DNA of 61,044 nt from Natrinema gari JCM 14663 (GTDB lineage Archaea; Halobacteriota; Halobacteria; Halobacteriales; Natrialbaceae), in the NCBI RefSeq assembly GCF_000337175.1, contig NZ_AOIJ01000039.1, positions 1 to 61,044 of the forward strand, in the 5' to 3' direction. This document shows, piece by piece, positions 1 through 8,583 of this stretch. The notes beneath the pieces were generated by a model. It was not told the DNA's origin. It made no database searches and saw nothing but the letters and a program-made list of their open reading frames with translations. Position numbers and translations under genes: made by a program. Every line of letters begins with the position of its first letter. Within the stretch, counting starts at the first letter, position 1.

Positions 1-699
1 GACCAGTTCGTCGCGAACAGCGACCTGGTCCAGGACCGCATCCGGCGGTTCTACGACCGCGACGCGGCGGTAGTCTACCCGCCGGTCACCGGTGACTGGC
101 GCAATGAGGGCGACGACGGCTACTTCGTCACCTGGTCCCGGCTTGCCCCCGAGAAGCGGATCGCTCTGATCGCGACGGCGTTTGCGGGGCTCGACGAACG
201 CCTCGTGATCGCCGGCGACGGCGAACAGCGCGACCGACTCGAGACGGTCGCCGAGAACCACGACAACATCGAGGTACGCGGTTACGTCGAGGATGTCGAG
301 TCGCTCGTCGCGCGAGCGAGCGCGGTCGTCTACGCGCCGAAACAGGAGGATTTCGGCCTCGTCGGGGCCGAAGCCATGATGGCCGGCAAGCCACTGCTCG
401 GCGTCGACGAGGGGTTCACGCGGTATCAGGTCCGGGAGGGACGAACCGGGCTGTGCTTCGCGCCGACGGTCGCGTCCCTCCGCGAGACGGTCCGACGGTT
501 CGATCCCGACGACTTCGACGCCGACGAGATCCGCGCGGCGGCCCGGCGCTACGAGTACGATCGCTTCGCCGCGGGGCTTCGCGAGATCGTTGCCGAGACG
601 GCGGCCGGCGACGCTCCCCCGGAACCGGTGAGCGAATCGGCCCACGCGGACGACGTTCGCGGACCCGAGCGGCGTCCCGAGGAGGTGCTCGATCCGTGA
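1..699 (+). CDS. GT-B glycosyltransferase, family 4 type (5' end outside window)
   Basis: This is the C-terminal 232 residues of a glycosyltransferase whose start lies before the window. It shows the GT4 C-terminal Rossmann domain: a VVYPPV segment, VTWSRLAPEKR, VIAGDGEQRDRL for nucleotide-sugar binding, and the acidic loop PKQEDFGLVGAEAMMAG with the family E-x7-E arrangement. It probably transfers a sugar from a nucleotide donor to a lipid-linked surface glycan. It closely resembles the GT at 33661-34827 along its whole visible length, so the two are paralogues. The stop codon overlaps a GTG start of the next gene (GTGA at 696-699), which indicates one operon. Confidence 0.9.
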   Translation, partial: DQFVANSDLVQDRIRRFYDRDAAVVYPPVTGDWRNEGDDGYFVTWSRLAPEKRIALIATAFAGLDERLVIAGDGEQRDRLETVAENHDNIEVRGYVEDVESLVARASAVVYAPKQEDFGLVGAEAMMAGKPLLGVDEGFTRYQVREGRTGLCFAPTVASLRETVRRFDPDDFDADEIRAAARRYEYDRFAAGLREIVAETAAGDAPPEPVSESAHADDVRGPERRPEEVLDP

Positions 700-1784
700 A
701 ACCGACCGCACGCGATCGAGGCGATGACTCGATGACTCGAGCGCCGACCGAGACATCGCGTTCGCGGCAAGCGGCGACGAGCGACCGGTGTCTGCTCTAT
801 CAGAACAGCGACGCACACCCTGCCCACCGGGTCTTCGCCGACGCCGTGAGCGCCGATCGCCGCCACTTCGAAACCGGCACTCGACCGCCTGAACCCGGCG
901 GCAACACCGACCGGACGCTCGACCGGCTTCGAACCGCCGGCACGTTGCCCGCCTACGAGACGCTCATCGCGGAGGGGAGCGCACCGCTCCAGACGGGACT
1001 GGCCTACAAACTGCGCCATCCCGGGACGACCCTCGTCTACCTCGCCGCGGACGAGACCTTCTATACGCTCGCCGAACGGCCGACGCGATACCTCTGGCGC
1101 GCCCTCAGACCGCTCACGAACCGGCTGCTCGACGGCGTGATCGCGGTCGGCCGCGACGCCTTCCGCTGGGCACGGCCGTACATCGGCGACGTCCCGGTCG
1201 CGTACGTTCGGCCCCCGATCGCCGACGCGAAGTACGAACGGCTCGCCGCGCTCTCCCCGCGTTCGCCCGCGGACCCGTTTACCGTTCTCTCGGCGGGCGA
1301 GGCCAAACCCGCGAACGGCTACGATCGGCTGGCTCGAGCCGTCGACCGGTTCGCCGGGGCCGTCGAGACAGCCGTTCGACTGGTCGTCCTCGGAGCGGGC
1401 CACGACGAGCAGCCGTACGCGGCACTGCCCCGCGTCGTCACGCCCGGCTTCGTCGATCCGGACGCGTTCGCCGACTGGTTCGACCGTGCGAGCGTCTACG
1501 TTCAATCCTCGCGGGGCGACGCGTTTCCCGTCGCCGCGCTCGAGGGACTCCTTTCGGGAACGCCGACGATCGTCACCGAGGCGACCGGAGTCCGGGAGTT
1601 GCTGCCGGCTCGACAGGTCGTTCCGCCGACCGAGGCGGGCCTGTTCGACGGGCTGGTGGCGTTCGCCGACCTGTCGCCCGCGGCGCGGCGGTCCATCGCG
1701 AGCGACCAGCGCGGCCTCGTCGCCGACCTGACCGAATCGACACAGCGGAAGCGCTTCAGCGACGCACTTCAGCACGTCACATGA
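696..1784 (+). CDS. Glycosyltransferase family 4-like protein
   Basis: About 362 residues from the GTG at 696, or 350 from the ATG at 732. The GTG overlaps the previous stop, while the ATG gives a more usual N-terminus, so the start is unsettled. The C-terminal half reads as GT-B: FTVLSAGEAKPANGYDRLARA, VVLGAGHDEQPY, then VQSSRGDAFPVAALEGLLSG as the donor-binding loop. The N-terminal half is less conserved. It ends in an ATGA overlap with the sulfatase-like gene at 1781. Probably it extends a surface glycan; donor and acceptor cannot be told from sequence. Confidence 0.85.
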   Translation: MKPTARDRGDDSMTRAPTETSRSRQAATSDRCLLYQNSDAHPAHRVFADAVSADRRHFETGTRPPEPGGNTDRTLDRLRTAGTLPAYETLIAEGSAPLQTGLAYKLRHPGTTLVYLAADETFYTLAERPTRYLWRALRPLTNRLLDGVIAVGRDAFRWARPYIGDVPVAYVRPPIADAKYERLAALSPRSPADPFTVLSAGEAKPANGYDRLARAVDRFAGAVETAVRLVVLGAGHDEQPYAALPRVVTPGFVDPDAFADWFDRASVYVQSSRGDAFPVAALEGLLSGTPTIVTEATGVRELLPARQVVPPTEAGLFDGLVAFADLSPAARRSIASDQRGLVADLTESTQRKRFSDALQHVT

Positions 1785-3268
1785 GCGGAACGACCCGTCC
1801 GAACGTCGTCGTCCTCTGTCTGGACACCGTCAGGAAGGACATCTACGACCGGTACGCCACCCGCCTCCGAGAGATGGCGACGGTCCGGTTCGAGGGCATG
1901 CGGGCGCTCGCCGGCTGGAGCGTCCCGAGCCACGCCGGCCTCCTGACGGGGTCGGTCCCGTCGGAAACGGGCGTCCACGCCCACCAGCGCCGGTTCGACC
2001 CGATCGACGCCGCGGACACCTGGATCGCGGCCCTCGAGCGGCAGGGCTACGAGTCGGTCTGTGTCTCGTCGAACATCTACGCCAGCCCCGTCTTCGGGTT
2101 CGACCGCTTTTTCGATCGCACGGTCCCGATTTCGCCGAGTCGCCGGCTTCCGGCGGGGATGGACGTCCAGCGCCATATCGCCGATCGATCGACCGACGGC
2201 GTCGAGGCCTACGCCGCCTTCGTCCGTCAGGCCCTCGCACACGACCACCCGCTGCGGTCGCTGTGCAACGGCGTCCTGCTCAAACTCGACGACGTGAGTC
2301 GGAGGCTGCCGATCGAGAAACCGACCGACTTCGGCGGCCGCGCGATCGCCCGCACCCTCGAGCGGTCGGTTACCGAACCCGATGGACCGGTACTCGCGTT
2401 CGCCAATGTCATGGATGCCCACGGCCCGCATACGCCGTTTCGCGGGTTGGACGACTCGATCCACGGCGTCTCCGCCGACTTCCACTCGAGTTCGTTCCGC
2501 GATTCGGACGTGAACGCCGCGGACGGCCTCGGCGAGTTCGGTGCGGCGGTCGAACGCGTCCGCCGGCTGTACGCGGCGACGGTCGACTACCTCGACCGAG
2601 TCGTCGCCGACCTCGTGAGTGCCCTCGAGCGTGGCGACGACCGCGAATCGATCCTGGTCGTGACGGCCGACCACGGCGAAAACCTCGGCTACGAATCGGA
2701 CGGCTACCTCATGAATCACATGAGCAGCCTCTCCGAAGGGCTGTTGCACGTCCCGTGCGACATCATCACGACCGGTGGTCACACCCTCGAGTTCGCGGTC
2801 GACGACGCACCACCCGCCCAGCGGGGCGCGGTCGCCGACGGCACTGCCCTCGTCGATGTCGACGGGCTCAGTTCCCACGCCGACCTCGGGAGCGTGATCC
2901 GAGCGCTCGCGAGCGAGGAGCCGTTCGATCCGTTCGCCTTCGAGCGCGAGCGCGCTCGCGCCGAGATCGTCGGCTCGGGCTCCGGCATCCCGGAGGGCGG
3001 CGACGAATCCTACTGGGACCGGGGCCAGCGGGTCGTCTACCGAGGTGCGTGGAAGTACTCCCGCGACCAACTCGGCACCGAGGCGGTGTACGACGTCTCC
3101 GGGCCGCCGTCGAAGCAGGCCGAACGTCCCGACGAGACGGTCCCGGACGGTTGCTTCGAGTCCGCCTTCGGCGACTGGGTGACCGCCGCCGAGCGCGACG
3201 AGACGGCGGTCGGCGAGACGGTCGACGCGGCGAGCCGCGCGCGACTGGAGGACCTGGGCTACCTATGA
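1781..3268 (+). CDS. Sulfatase-like alkaline phosphatase superfamily enzyme (A)
   Basis: A 495-residue sulfatase-fold protein. The N-terminal metal-binding Asp15 lies in VVVLCLDTVRKD, the nucleophile loop reads WSVPSHAGLLTG (Ser47), and the C-terminal metal site is TADHGENLGYE (Asp297). The loop is S-x-P-S-H, not the C/S-x-P-x-R that formylglycine-generating enzymes recognise, so ordinary sulfatase chemistry is doubtful; a phospho- or sulfo-ester hydrolase or transferase acting on glycan is equally possible. It ends in RLEDLGYL, a tail shared with its neighbours. No signal peptide is visible, so it probably acts in the cytoplasm on precursors. Start and stop both lie in ATGA overlaps. Confidence 0.88.
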   Translation: MSGTTRPNVVVLCLDTVRKDIYDRYATRLREMATVRFEGMRALAGWSVPSHAGLLTGSVPSETGVHAHQRRFDPIDAADTWIAALERQGYESVCVSSNIYASPVFGFDRFFDRTVPISPSRRLPAGMDVQRHIADRSTDGVEAYAAFVRQALAHDHPLRSLCNGVLLKLDDVSRRLPIEKPTDFGGRAIARTLERSVTEPDGPVLAFANVMDAHGPHTPFRGLDDSIHGVSADFHSSSFRDSDVNAADGLGEFGAAVERVRRLYAATVDYLDRVVADLVSALERGDDRESILVVTADHGENLGYESDGYLMNHMSSLSEGLLHVPCDIITTGGHTLEFAVDDAPPAQRGAVADGTALVDVDGLSSHADLGSVIRALASEEPFDPFAFERERARAEIVGSGSGIPEGGDESYWDRGQRVVYRGAWKYSRDQLGTEAVYDVSGPPSKQAERPDETVPDGCFESAFGDWVTAAERDETAVGETVDAASRARLEDLGYL

Positions 3269-3339
3269 GTACGAGCGGATCACGGCGACCCACGAACACG
3301 AGTCCGCTGCCGACGGTGGACACGAATCACTACCCATGA
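3265..3339 (+). CDS. Bridging mini-ORF, 24 codons
   Basis: A 24-residue frame fills the gap between two sulfatase-like genes exactly. Its ATG overlaps the stop of the upstream gene (ATGA at 3265-3268) and its stop overlaps the ATG of the downstream gene (ATGA at 3336-3339). The peptide is Ser/Thr/Pro-rich with no recognisable motif. With it, every junction from 696 to 4445 is a 4-nt stop/start overlap, so its likely role is to carry terminating ribosomes to the next start. Whether the peptide itself does anything is unknown. A similar ORF occurs at 24061-24153. Confidence 0.4.
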   Translation: MSTSGSRRPTNTSPLPTVDTNHYP

Positions 3340-4445
3340 CGGAGACAACCTTGCTAGTCACGGTCGACTCGCTCAGAACCGATCACGTCCAGTCTATGCC
3401 CCGTACCCTGGACTTCCTGGATGCCACCCACGACGCCGCCTTCGCGACGAGCACCGCGACACCTGGCAGCTTCCCAGCCATTATCGGCGGGGAATACCCG
3501 GCCGGCAACGGCCTCGAGTCGACGGCGAGCGTCGCCCACGCGTTCGACGCTCACTGCGTCGGGATCACGACGAATCACCTGCTGTCCGCGGCGTACGGCT
3601 ACGCGGCCGGCTTCGACTCGTTCACGTCGCCGAAAGGCGGCGGCGAGTCGCTGAAGGACAAGGGTGCGATCCTGCTTGAGCGCGGCTCGCTGCCCTACAA
3701 GCTCGCCAGTTGGGGCTACAACCGATACCAGCAGCTCCGGAGCTACGTCGACGAACCGGAGAAATCGTTCCGGCCCGCGGACGCCGTCGTCGACCAGTTC
3801 CTGGCCGAGATCGACGGCCACGAGGAGTGGTTCGGCTGGTTGCACTTCATGGAACCGCACCACCCGTACGATCCCGACGGCGCGACGATCGACCGAGCGC
3901 GAGCCCAGCGGGTCACCCGCCGCGTCCTTTCCGGGCGCGGCTCCGAGGCCGACGAAGCCCTCGTGCGGGACCTCTACCGCCGGGAGGTCGCCGAACTCGA
4001 CGCGGTGCTCGATCGACTCTGGGATGCGGTTCCCGACGACACTCGCGTCGTCTTCTGTGGCGACCACGGCGAACTGCTCGGCGAGGACGGGCTGTGGGGC
4101 CACCCCGGCGAAATGCGACCCGAACTGCTGAACGTCCCGTTCGGCACGCGGAACGCCCCCGATCTCGGAGACGTCGTCTCGCTTGTCGACGTCCCGACGA
4201 TCCTGACGGGGACCGAACACGGCGTCGGCACGCTCGATCGCGAGGTCGCCTTCGCCGCCTACGGGGACCGAAAGGCCGCCATGACCGCCACCCACATCGC
4301 GACGGATGACGGAACGTCTCGACTCGAGGACGGCAAGCGGGTGGCGGCCCCCGCCCTCGAGCGAAAACTCGAGCGGTTCGACCCCGCATACGTCGTCAAG
4401 GAAGACGCGCTGCAGGAGGATCTGGAGGATTTGGGATACGCATGA
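3336..4445 (+). CDS. Sulfatase-like alkaline phosphatase superfamily enzyme (B)
   Basis: 369 residues, shorter than typical sulfatases. The N-terminal metal Asp11 is in LLVTVDSLRTDH. The nucleophile region reads TATPGSFPAIIGG, with no Cys/Ser-x-Pro-x-Arg. The C-terminal metal site is FCGDHGELLGEDGLWGHPGEM (Asp243). A HxxPYDP segment (EPHHPYDPDG) matches the family substrate/metal loop. It ends in DLEDLGYA. It sits between ATGA overlaps with the bridging mini-ORF and with the next gene. Likely it acts with the other superfamily members of the operon on a phosphorylated or sulfated glycan; the exact reaction is not inferable. Confidence 0.86.
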   Translation: MTETTLLVTVDSLRTDHVQSMPRTLDFLDATHDAAFATSTATPGSFPAIIGGEYPAGNGLESTASVAHAFDAHCVGITTNHLLSAAYGYAAGFDSFTSPKGGGESLKDKGAILLERGSLPYKLASWGYNRYQQLRSYVDEPEKSFRPADAVVDQFLAEIDGHEEWFGWLHFMEPHHPYDPDGATIDRARAQRVTRRVLSGRGSEADEALVRDLYRREVAELDAVLDRLWDAVPDDTRVVFCGDHGELLGEDGLWGHPGEMRPELLNVPFGTRNAPDLGDVVSLVDVPTILTGTEHGVGTLDREVAFAAYGDRKAAMTATHIATDDGTSRLEDGKRVAAPALERKLERFDPAYVVKEDALQEDLEDLGYA

Positions 4446-5359
4446 CGGTCGTCGTCCTCGCGCTCGACGCGCTCGATGCCGGGTTGGTCGACCACTTCGA
4501 TCTCGACGCGGTCCGCCTCGAGTCGGGCGGCGAGATCGAGACGTTCGCGAACACGCAGGCGGTTCCGTACACGCCCGAGGTCTGGGCGACCGTCGCGACC
4601 GGGCTCGAGCCGGCCGAACACGGGATCACCGGCAGCGGCACCAGCGAGTGGGCGAATCCGGCCCTCGATCTCGCGTCGACAGTCACCGGTCGCCTCGACG
4701 AATCGACTCGGGGGACGCTCGGCAAACTCGTTCGGTCACGGACTGGCACGCGCGAGCGCATCGGCGAGACGGATCGGGAATCGATGTTCGACGCCGACGA
4801 CGCGGTCGTCCACAACTGGCCGGGCGTCGCCGACGGGCGGCCGCTCCAGCGTGCCTGGGACCTGATGAACGCCGTGGCGGAAGGGATGCCCCGCCACGCG
4901 TTCGAACGGGAACTGTTCGGACTCTGTGCCCAGCAGTTCGGCTGGGCCCGCGAGATGCTCGCGCATCCGGTTTCGATCGCCGGCGTCCACGTCCACACGC
5001 TGGACGCCGCGGGTCACGCCTACGCGGACGACGAGGCCGCACTGGGACGCGCCTACGACCGCGTCGGCGGGTTCGTCGACGAAATCGTCGCCGCTCTCGG
5101 CGAGGACGACGACCTCCTCGTCGTCAGCGACCACGGCATGCGAACCGCATTCTATCCGCCCGACGCAGGCGAGACCCCGGCAAGTCACTCCTGGCGCGCG
5201 TACGCGAGTTCCACGGCGGAGACCTGTCCGCGGTCGGTCTACGACGTCCGACGGTGGGTAGAGGAGCGCGCGGCGCAGTCCGAGACTGGCGCAGCCGGCA
5301 GCGACGAGGGGATCGACATGCCGACCGACCGCCTGCGCGAACTCGGCTATCTCGACTGA
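4442..5359 (+). CDS. Type I phosphodiesterase/nucleotide pyrophosphatase-like protein
   Basis: 305 residues of the nucleotide pyrophosphatase/phosphodiesterase branch of the alkaline phosphatase superfamily. Asp9 in VVVLALDALDAG is the first metal ligand, the Thr in PYTPEVWATVATG is the expected nucleophile, HTLDAAGHAY and VVSDHGMRT give the remaining metal ligands. It could cleave nucleotide-sugar or other phosphodiester bonds during glycan modification. The C-terminus RLRELGYLD repeats the tail of the neighbouring sulfatase-like proteins. The ATG overlaps the previous stop (ATGA at 4442); this is the last gene of the first operon block. Confidence 0.85.
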   Translation: MTVVVLALDALDAGLVDHFDLDAVRLESGGEIETFANTQAVPYTPEVWATVATGLEPAEHGITGSGTSEWANPALDLASTVTGRLDESTRGTLGKLVRSRTGTRERIGETDRESMFDADDAVVHNWPGVADGRPLQRAWDLMNAVAEGMPRHAFERELFGLCAQQFGWAREMLAHPVSIAGVHVHTLDAAGHAYADDEAALGRAYDRVGGFVDEIVAALGEDDDLLVVSDHGMRTAFYPPDAGETPASHSWRAYASSTAETCPRSVYDVRRWVEERAAQSETGAAGSDEGIDMPTDRLRELGYLD

Positions 5360-5640
5360 CCGATCCCATCGACCGTCAGCCGGTGTCGCGGTTTAGTCGC
5401 CCGTTACGGCCGTCGCTCGTCACGGAGACGTGTCGTCCCGACTGAGTACGTGTGCGGCGGCGCGCGCTGTCGGCCGAACGACGGTGAGGCCGGGTGCCGA
5501 TACTGCACGAGGGATGCGTAAGCGACCCACGGACCCACCGGATCGGCTGTGTGTCCTCGAGTTGTCCCGGTTCGGAACGCGTCGGCTCGAGGGGCACGAC
5601 ACTCGTCACCCCGTTTTACGTCGTTGTTCGCGTCGAAAAA

Positions 5641-5719
5641 TAGCGGGAGGTAGATTTGAACCACGGTCGCAGCGAACCTGCTCCCTGGTTCAAACGACCA
5701 CCGTGCGATGGATGCCGCT
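5641..5719 (-). pseudogene. Degenerate copy of initiator tRNA-Met (tRNA-like relic)
   Basis: Positions 5641-5661 repeat exactly the last 21 bases (acceptor 3' strand, T loop and part of the T stem) of the intact tRNA at 5744-5764. Similarity continues more weakly on both sides: the trailer GTTCGCG is shared, and the variable-loop/anticodon 3' side matches with two single-base gaps. At the other end TGCCGCT (5713-5719) could pair with the acceptor except for one mismatch. The anticodon arm and D arm cannot be recognised, so it should not make a functional tRNA. It could instead be an attachment-site relic. Confidence 0.55.
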
Positions 5720-5743
5720 CACGGATTCGTTCGCGCCAGAACA

Positions 5744-5818
5744 TAGCGGGAGGTAGATTTGAACTACCGGTCTGCGGGTTATGAGCCCGCCGGAATCTCC
5801 TGGCTATCCCATCCCGCT
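5744..5818 (-). tRNA. Initiator tRNA-Met (CAU)
   Basis: On the minus strand a complete cloverleaf folds: acceptor AGCGGGA/TCCCGCT with discriminator A (complement of 5744), D arm, anticodon stem GCGGG/CCCGC with loop CTCATAA (anticodon CAU), 5-nt variable loop and T arm GGTAG-TTCAAAT-CTACC. The A1-U72 pair and the three G-C pairs next to the anticodon loop mark it as the initiator rather than an elongator Met tRNA. CCA is not encoded. An AT-rich CCTTAATCG stretch lies about 25-30 bp upstream as a probable promoter. Confidence 0.95.
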
Positions 5819-5972
5819 GTCTGTGCCTCTCTGCTGGCCACGATTAAGGCTTGGTATTCGCGCCCGGTCTCCCCACGCCGTGCCACGAGTAAACGGGCCC
5901 CGACGCCGAACCGAGCCCTTCGGGGGTGTAGCCCCCGCATAATTATGCCCGATTCCGGTGGACAGGGGCGCA

Positions 5973-6983
5973 ATGCGAATCCTGCTTTTGCGGACGTGGA
6001 CGACGAACATCGGGAACGGGTTCATCGACTACGGGGCGCGGGCGATGCTCGAGCGGGCGTTTCCCGACGCGGAGATCGTCGAAACGGGCGGGTATCCAAA
6101 CCACGCGGCCGACACCGCGGCGCTGTGGCGGGGCACTCGAAAACTCGAGCGGATGGCGGGGTATAGTGAGGGCGACTACGAGTCGCCGACCCACCGACTT
6201 CGGCGGAACGCGGTGAACATCAGCGAACTGCTCGACGCCGATCTAGCCGTCCTCCCCGGCTGTGTGCTTTCCCGGCCGACGTTCCGGAAATACTTCGAGA
6301 CGCTGCGTCGGCTCAGGGAACGGGATATTCCCATCGTCATCGTCGGTGGGGGCGGCGAGGAATACGACGCGGCCGAGCGGAACGATGTCGCGGCCGTCTT
6401 CGATGCGCTCGACATCGAGGTCCTGCTCACGCGGGACCGAACCGCGTACGAGGCGTACAGCGACCTCGTCGAGTACCGGTACGACGGCATCGATTGTTCG
6501 CTGTTTTTGGCCGACCGGTACCAGCCGCCCGCGGCGAATCAGGCGTTCGACGTCCACACGTTTGACAAACAGGCGGAACCCGACATCGAGGGCACAGCGA
6601 CGATCATTCGGCCGGATCACGCGCCGTTCGACGAACCGTACCACTTTCCGGTCGGCGAGCGGGCGCGGGAGCTGGTCGGCCTCGAGACGCCGCTGTTCGA
6701 GACGGAAAACGCCTTCGTCTCGGATCTCGTGACTGATTACCTCTTTCTGTACGCCAACGCGGACGTGGTGCGGTCGGACCGAATCCACGCCTGCCTCCCG
6801 GCCCTGACCTACGGCAACCGGGCGCAGTTCTACTTCGACACGCCGCGAGCGCACCTGTTCGATCGGGTGCCGATTGACGGCGACGTTACGAGCGAACCGA
6901 TCCGGTTCGACATGGACGCCCTCGAGCGCGAGAAAGCGGCACAGGTCGCGGCGCTCGAAGAGGGGATCGCAACGGTCCTGTGA
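5973..6983 (+). CDS. Polysaccharide pyruvyl transferase-like protein
   Basis: 336 residues from the ATG at 5973, preferred over an in-frame GTG at 5958. The N-terminus MRILLLRTWTTNIGNGFIDY is the usual first strand and glycine loop of the polysaccharide pyruvyl transferase family; the middle has VIVGGGGEEYDA, and the C-terminal part has RSDRIHACLPALTYGNRA, the donor-site histidine region of the family. Members transfer ketal pyruvate, or related groups, to exopolysaccharide sugars. It sits between glycosyltransferase and sulfatase-like genes, which fits modification of an anionic surface glycan. Substrate unknown. Confidence 0.82.
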   Translation: MRILLLRTWTTNIGNGFIDYGARAMLERAFPDAEIVETGGYPNHAADTAALWRGTRKLERMAGYSEGDYESPTHRLRRNAVNISELLDADLAVLPGCVLSRPTFRKYFETLRRLRERDIPIVIVGGGGEEYDAAERNDVAAVFDALDIEVLLTRDRTAYEAYSDLVEYRYDGIDCSLFLADRYQPPAANQAFDVHTFDKQAEPDIEGTATIIRPDHAPFDEPYHFPVGERARELVGLETPLFETENAFVSDLVTDYLFLYANADVVRSDRIHACLPALTYGNRAQFYFDTPRAHLFDRVPIDGDVTSEPIRFDMDALEREKAAQVAALEEGIATVL

Positions 6984-7074
6984 GCGTGACGATGCCGATA
7001 CACAGCGGACTGGCAGCGACCGTTCCGCGGTCGGTCATTGCCGGGGATAGGTTCTTCGGCGGAGGGCTGGTAGG

Positions 7075-8484
7075 ATGAGCGGACACGCGACCATGGGAGA
7101 CGAGCCATCCATCGCTCTCGTCGTGCTCGACACGCTCCGGGCGGATGCCTTCGACGAGCACTTCGACTGGCTGCCGGGCGTGCAGTTCACGAACGCGTGG
7201 AGCACGAGTCACTGGACGGCCCCGGCCCACGCCTCGCTGTTCACCGGCCGCTACGCGAGCGAGGCCGGCGTGACGATCACCTCACAGGATTTCGATCGGC
7301 ACACGACGCGCCTCCCCGAACTGCTCCAGAGCCGGGGGTACCGGACGCGGGCGTTCAGCTGTAACGTCAACATCTCCGAACGGCTGGGCTGGCACCACGG
7401 GTTCGACGAGTTCGACGGCGGCTGGCGGCTCCGCGGACTCGGTGCGAACGTCTTCGACTGGGACGCGTTCATCGCCGAGCACCAGTCCGACGGCCCCGAC
7501 CGGTACCTTCGGGCGCTCTGGCGCTGCGTCGACGGCGACTGCGATACGACGCAATCGCTGAAACAGGGTGCCCTGATGAAGCTCCGGGACATGGGGCTCA
7601 AGGGACGCCATCGCGACGACGGCGCGGGAGAACTGCTCGAGTACGTTCGTGACCGCTCGTGGGACCGCGATCGGGAGTTCCTGTTTGCGAACCTCATGGA
7701 GGCCCACCGGCCGTACGATCCGCCCGACGAGTACCGTACCGATCCGAACGCGGACCCGCCCCATTTCGACGGCGTGAAGGCCACGCTCGAGGAGCCGCCG
7801 TCCGAACCGGAGCGAATCACGACCGCGTACGACGACGCCGTCCGATACCTCTCGGACATCTACCGGGCCATCTACGGGGAACTCGCGTCCGAGTTCGACT
7901 ACGTCGTCACGCTCGCCGACCACGGCGAGGCCCTCGGCGAGTACGGCGCGTGGGAACACGGCAGCGGGCTCTATCCGCCCGTGATGCGGGTCCCGCTCGT
8001 CGTCTCCGCACCCGGCCCGCACGCGAGCCACCGGACGCCCGACGCGAGCGGGACGCGAGCGACGCGGGACGCCCTCGTGACCCATCTCGACGTCTACGCG
8101 ACGCTGCTCGACCTCGCCGGCATCGACGCTGATCACCGCCGGGGAAACTCGGTCCGGCCGCTGCTCTCGAGCGACCCGCCCGCGCTGGAACTCCGGTCGA
8201 ACGTGCTCTCGGAGTTTCACGGCATTTCCAGGCGACGCCGGCTCTCGCTCGAGGCCGACGGCTATGCGGTCGCGCGGGTCGACACCGAACGTCACGGGCT
8301 CGCGACGGCCGACTGTTACTACTTCGAGGACCTGACCGAGACCCGAACGATCGGCGACTGCGAGCCGGCGGCGCTCGAGGCGGCACTCGATCGGCAGATC
8401 GCCGGCCTCGAGCGCCGCGCGGACCTCTCGGAGGCCGACCTCTCGGGTCTCGAATCCCAACTCGAGGAGCTGGGATATCTGTGA
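7075..8484 (+). CDS. Sulfatase-like alkaline phosphatase superfamily enzyme (C)
   Basis: 469 residues; ATG at 7093 is a possible later start. Metal Asp19 lies in LVVLDTLRADAF, the nucleophile loop reads WTAPAHASLFTG with Thr where Cys or Ser would sit, and TLADHGEALGEYGAWEHG gives the second metal site. EAHRPYDPPDEY matches the family substrate loop. A formylglycine motif is absent. The protein ends LESQLEELGYL, matching the C-terminal tail of the three other superfamily members nearby. It lies alone between the pyruvyl transferase-like gene and the flippase. Confidence 0.88.
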   Translation: MSGHATMGDEPSIALVVLDTLRADAFDEHFDWLPGVQFTNAWSTSHWTAPAHASLFTGRYASEAGVTITSQDFDRHTTRLPELLQSRGYRTRAFSCNVNISERLGWHHGFDEFDGGWRLRGLGANVFDWDAFIAEHQSDGPDRYLRALWRCVDGDCDTTQSLKQGALMKLRDMGLKGRHRDDGAGELLEYVRDRSWDRDREFLFANLMEAHRPYDPPDEYRTDPNADPPHFDGVKATLEEPPSEPERITTAYDDAVRYLSDIYRAIYGELASEFDYVVTLADHGEALGEYGAWEHGSGLYPPVMRVPLVVSAPGPHASHRTPDASGTRATRDALVTHLDVYATLLDLAGIDADHRRGNSVRPLLSSDPPALELRSNVLSEFHGISRRRRLSLEADGYAVARVDTERHGLATADCYYFEDLTETRTIGDCEPAALEAALDRQIAGLERRADLSEADLSGLESQLEELGYL

Positions 8485-8583
8485 CCCCGGTTCCGATGCG
8501 AGCGATCGACCGGATCGGCGGCGGCTCCGTCCGGGCATCGTCGAGCGAGCGACCGCGCGACGGCAACCGAGTTACCGGCAGCG

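Noticed and set aside
5360-5640. Small genes between the phosphodiesterase-like gene and the tRNA region
   Set aside because: Open frames here are Arg/Ser/Pro-rich in all readings and lack start signals; nothing beyond the tRNA relic is supported.
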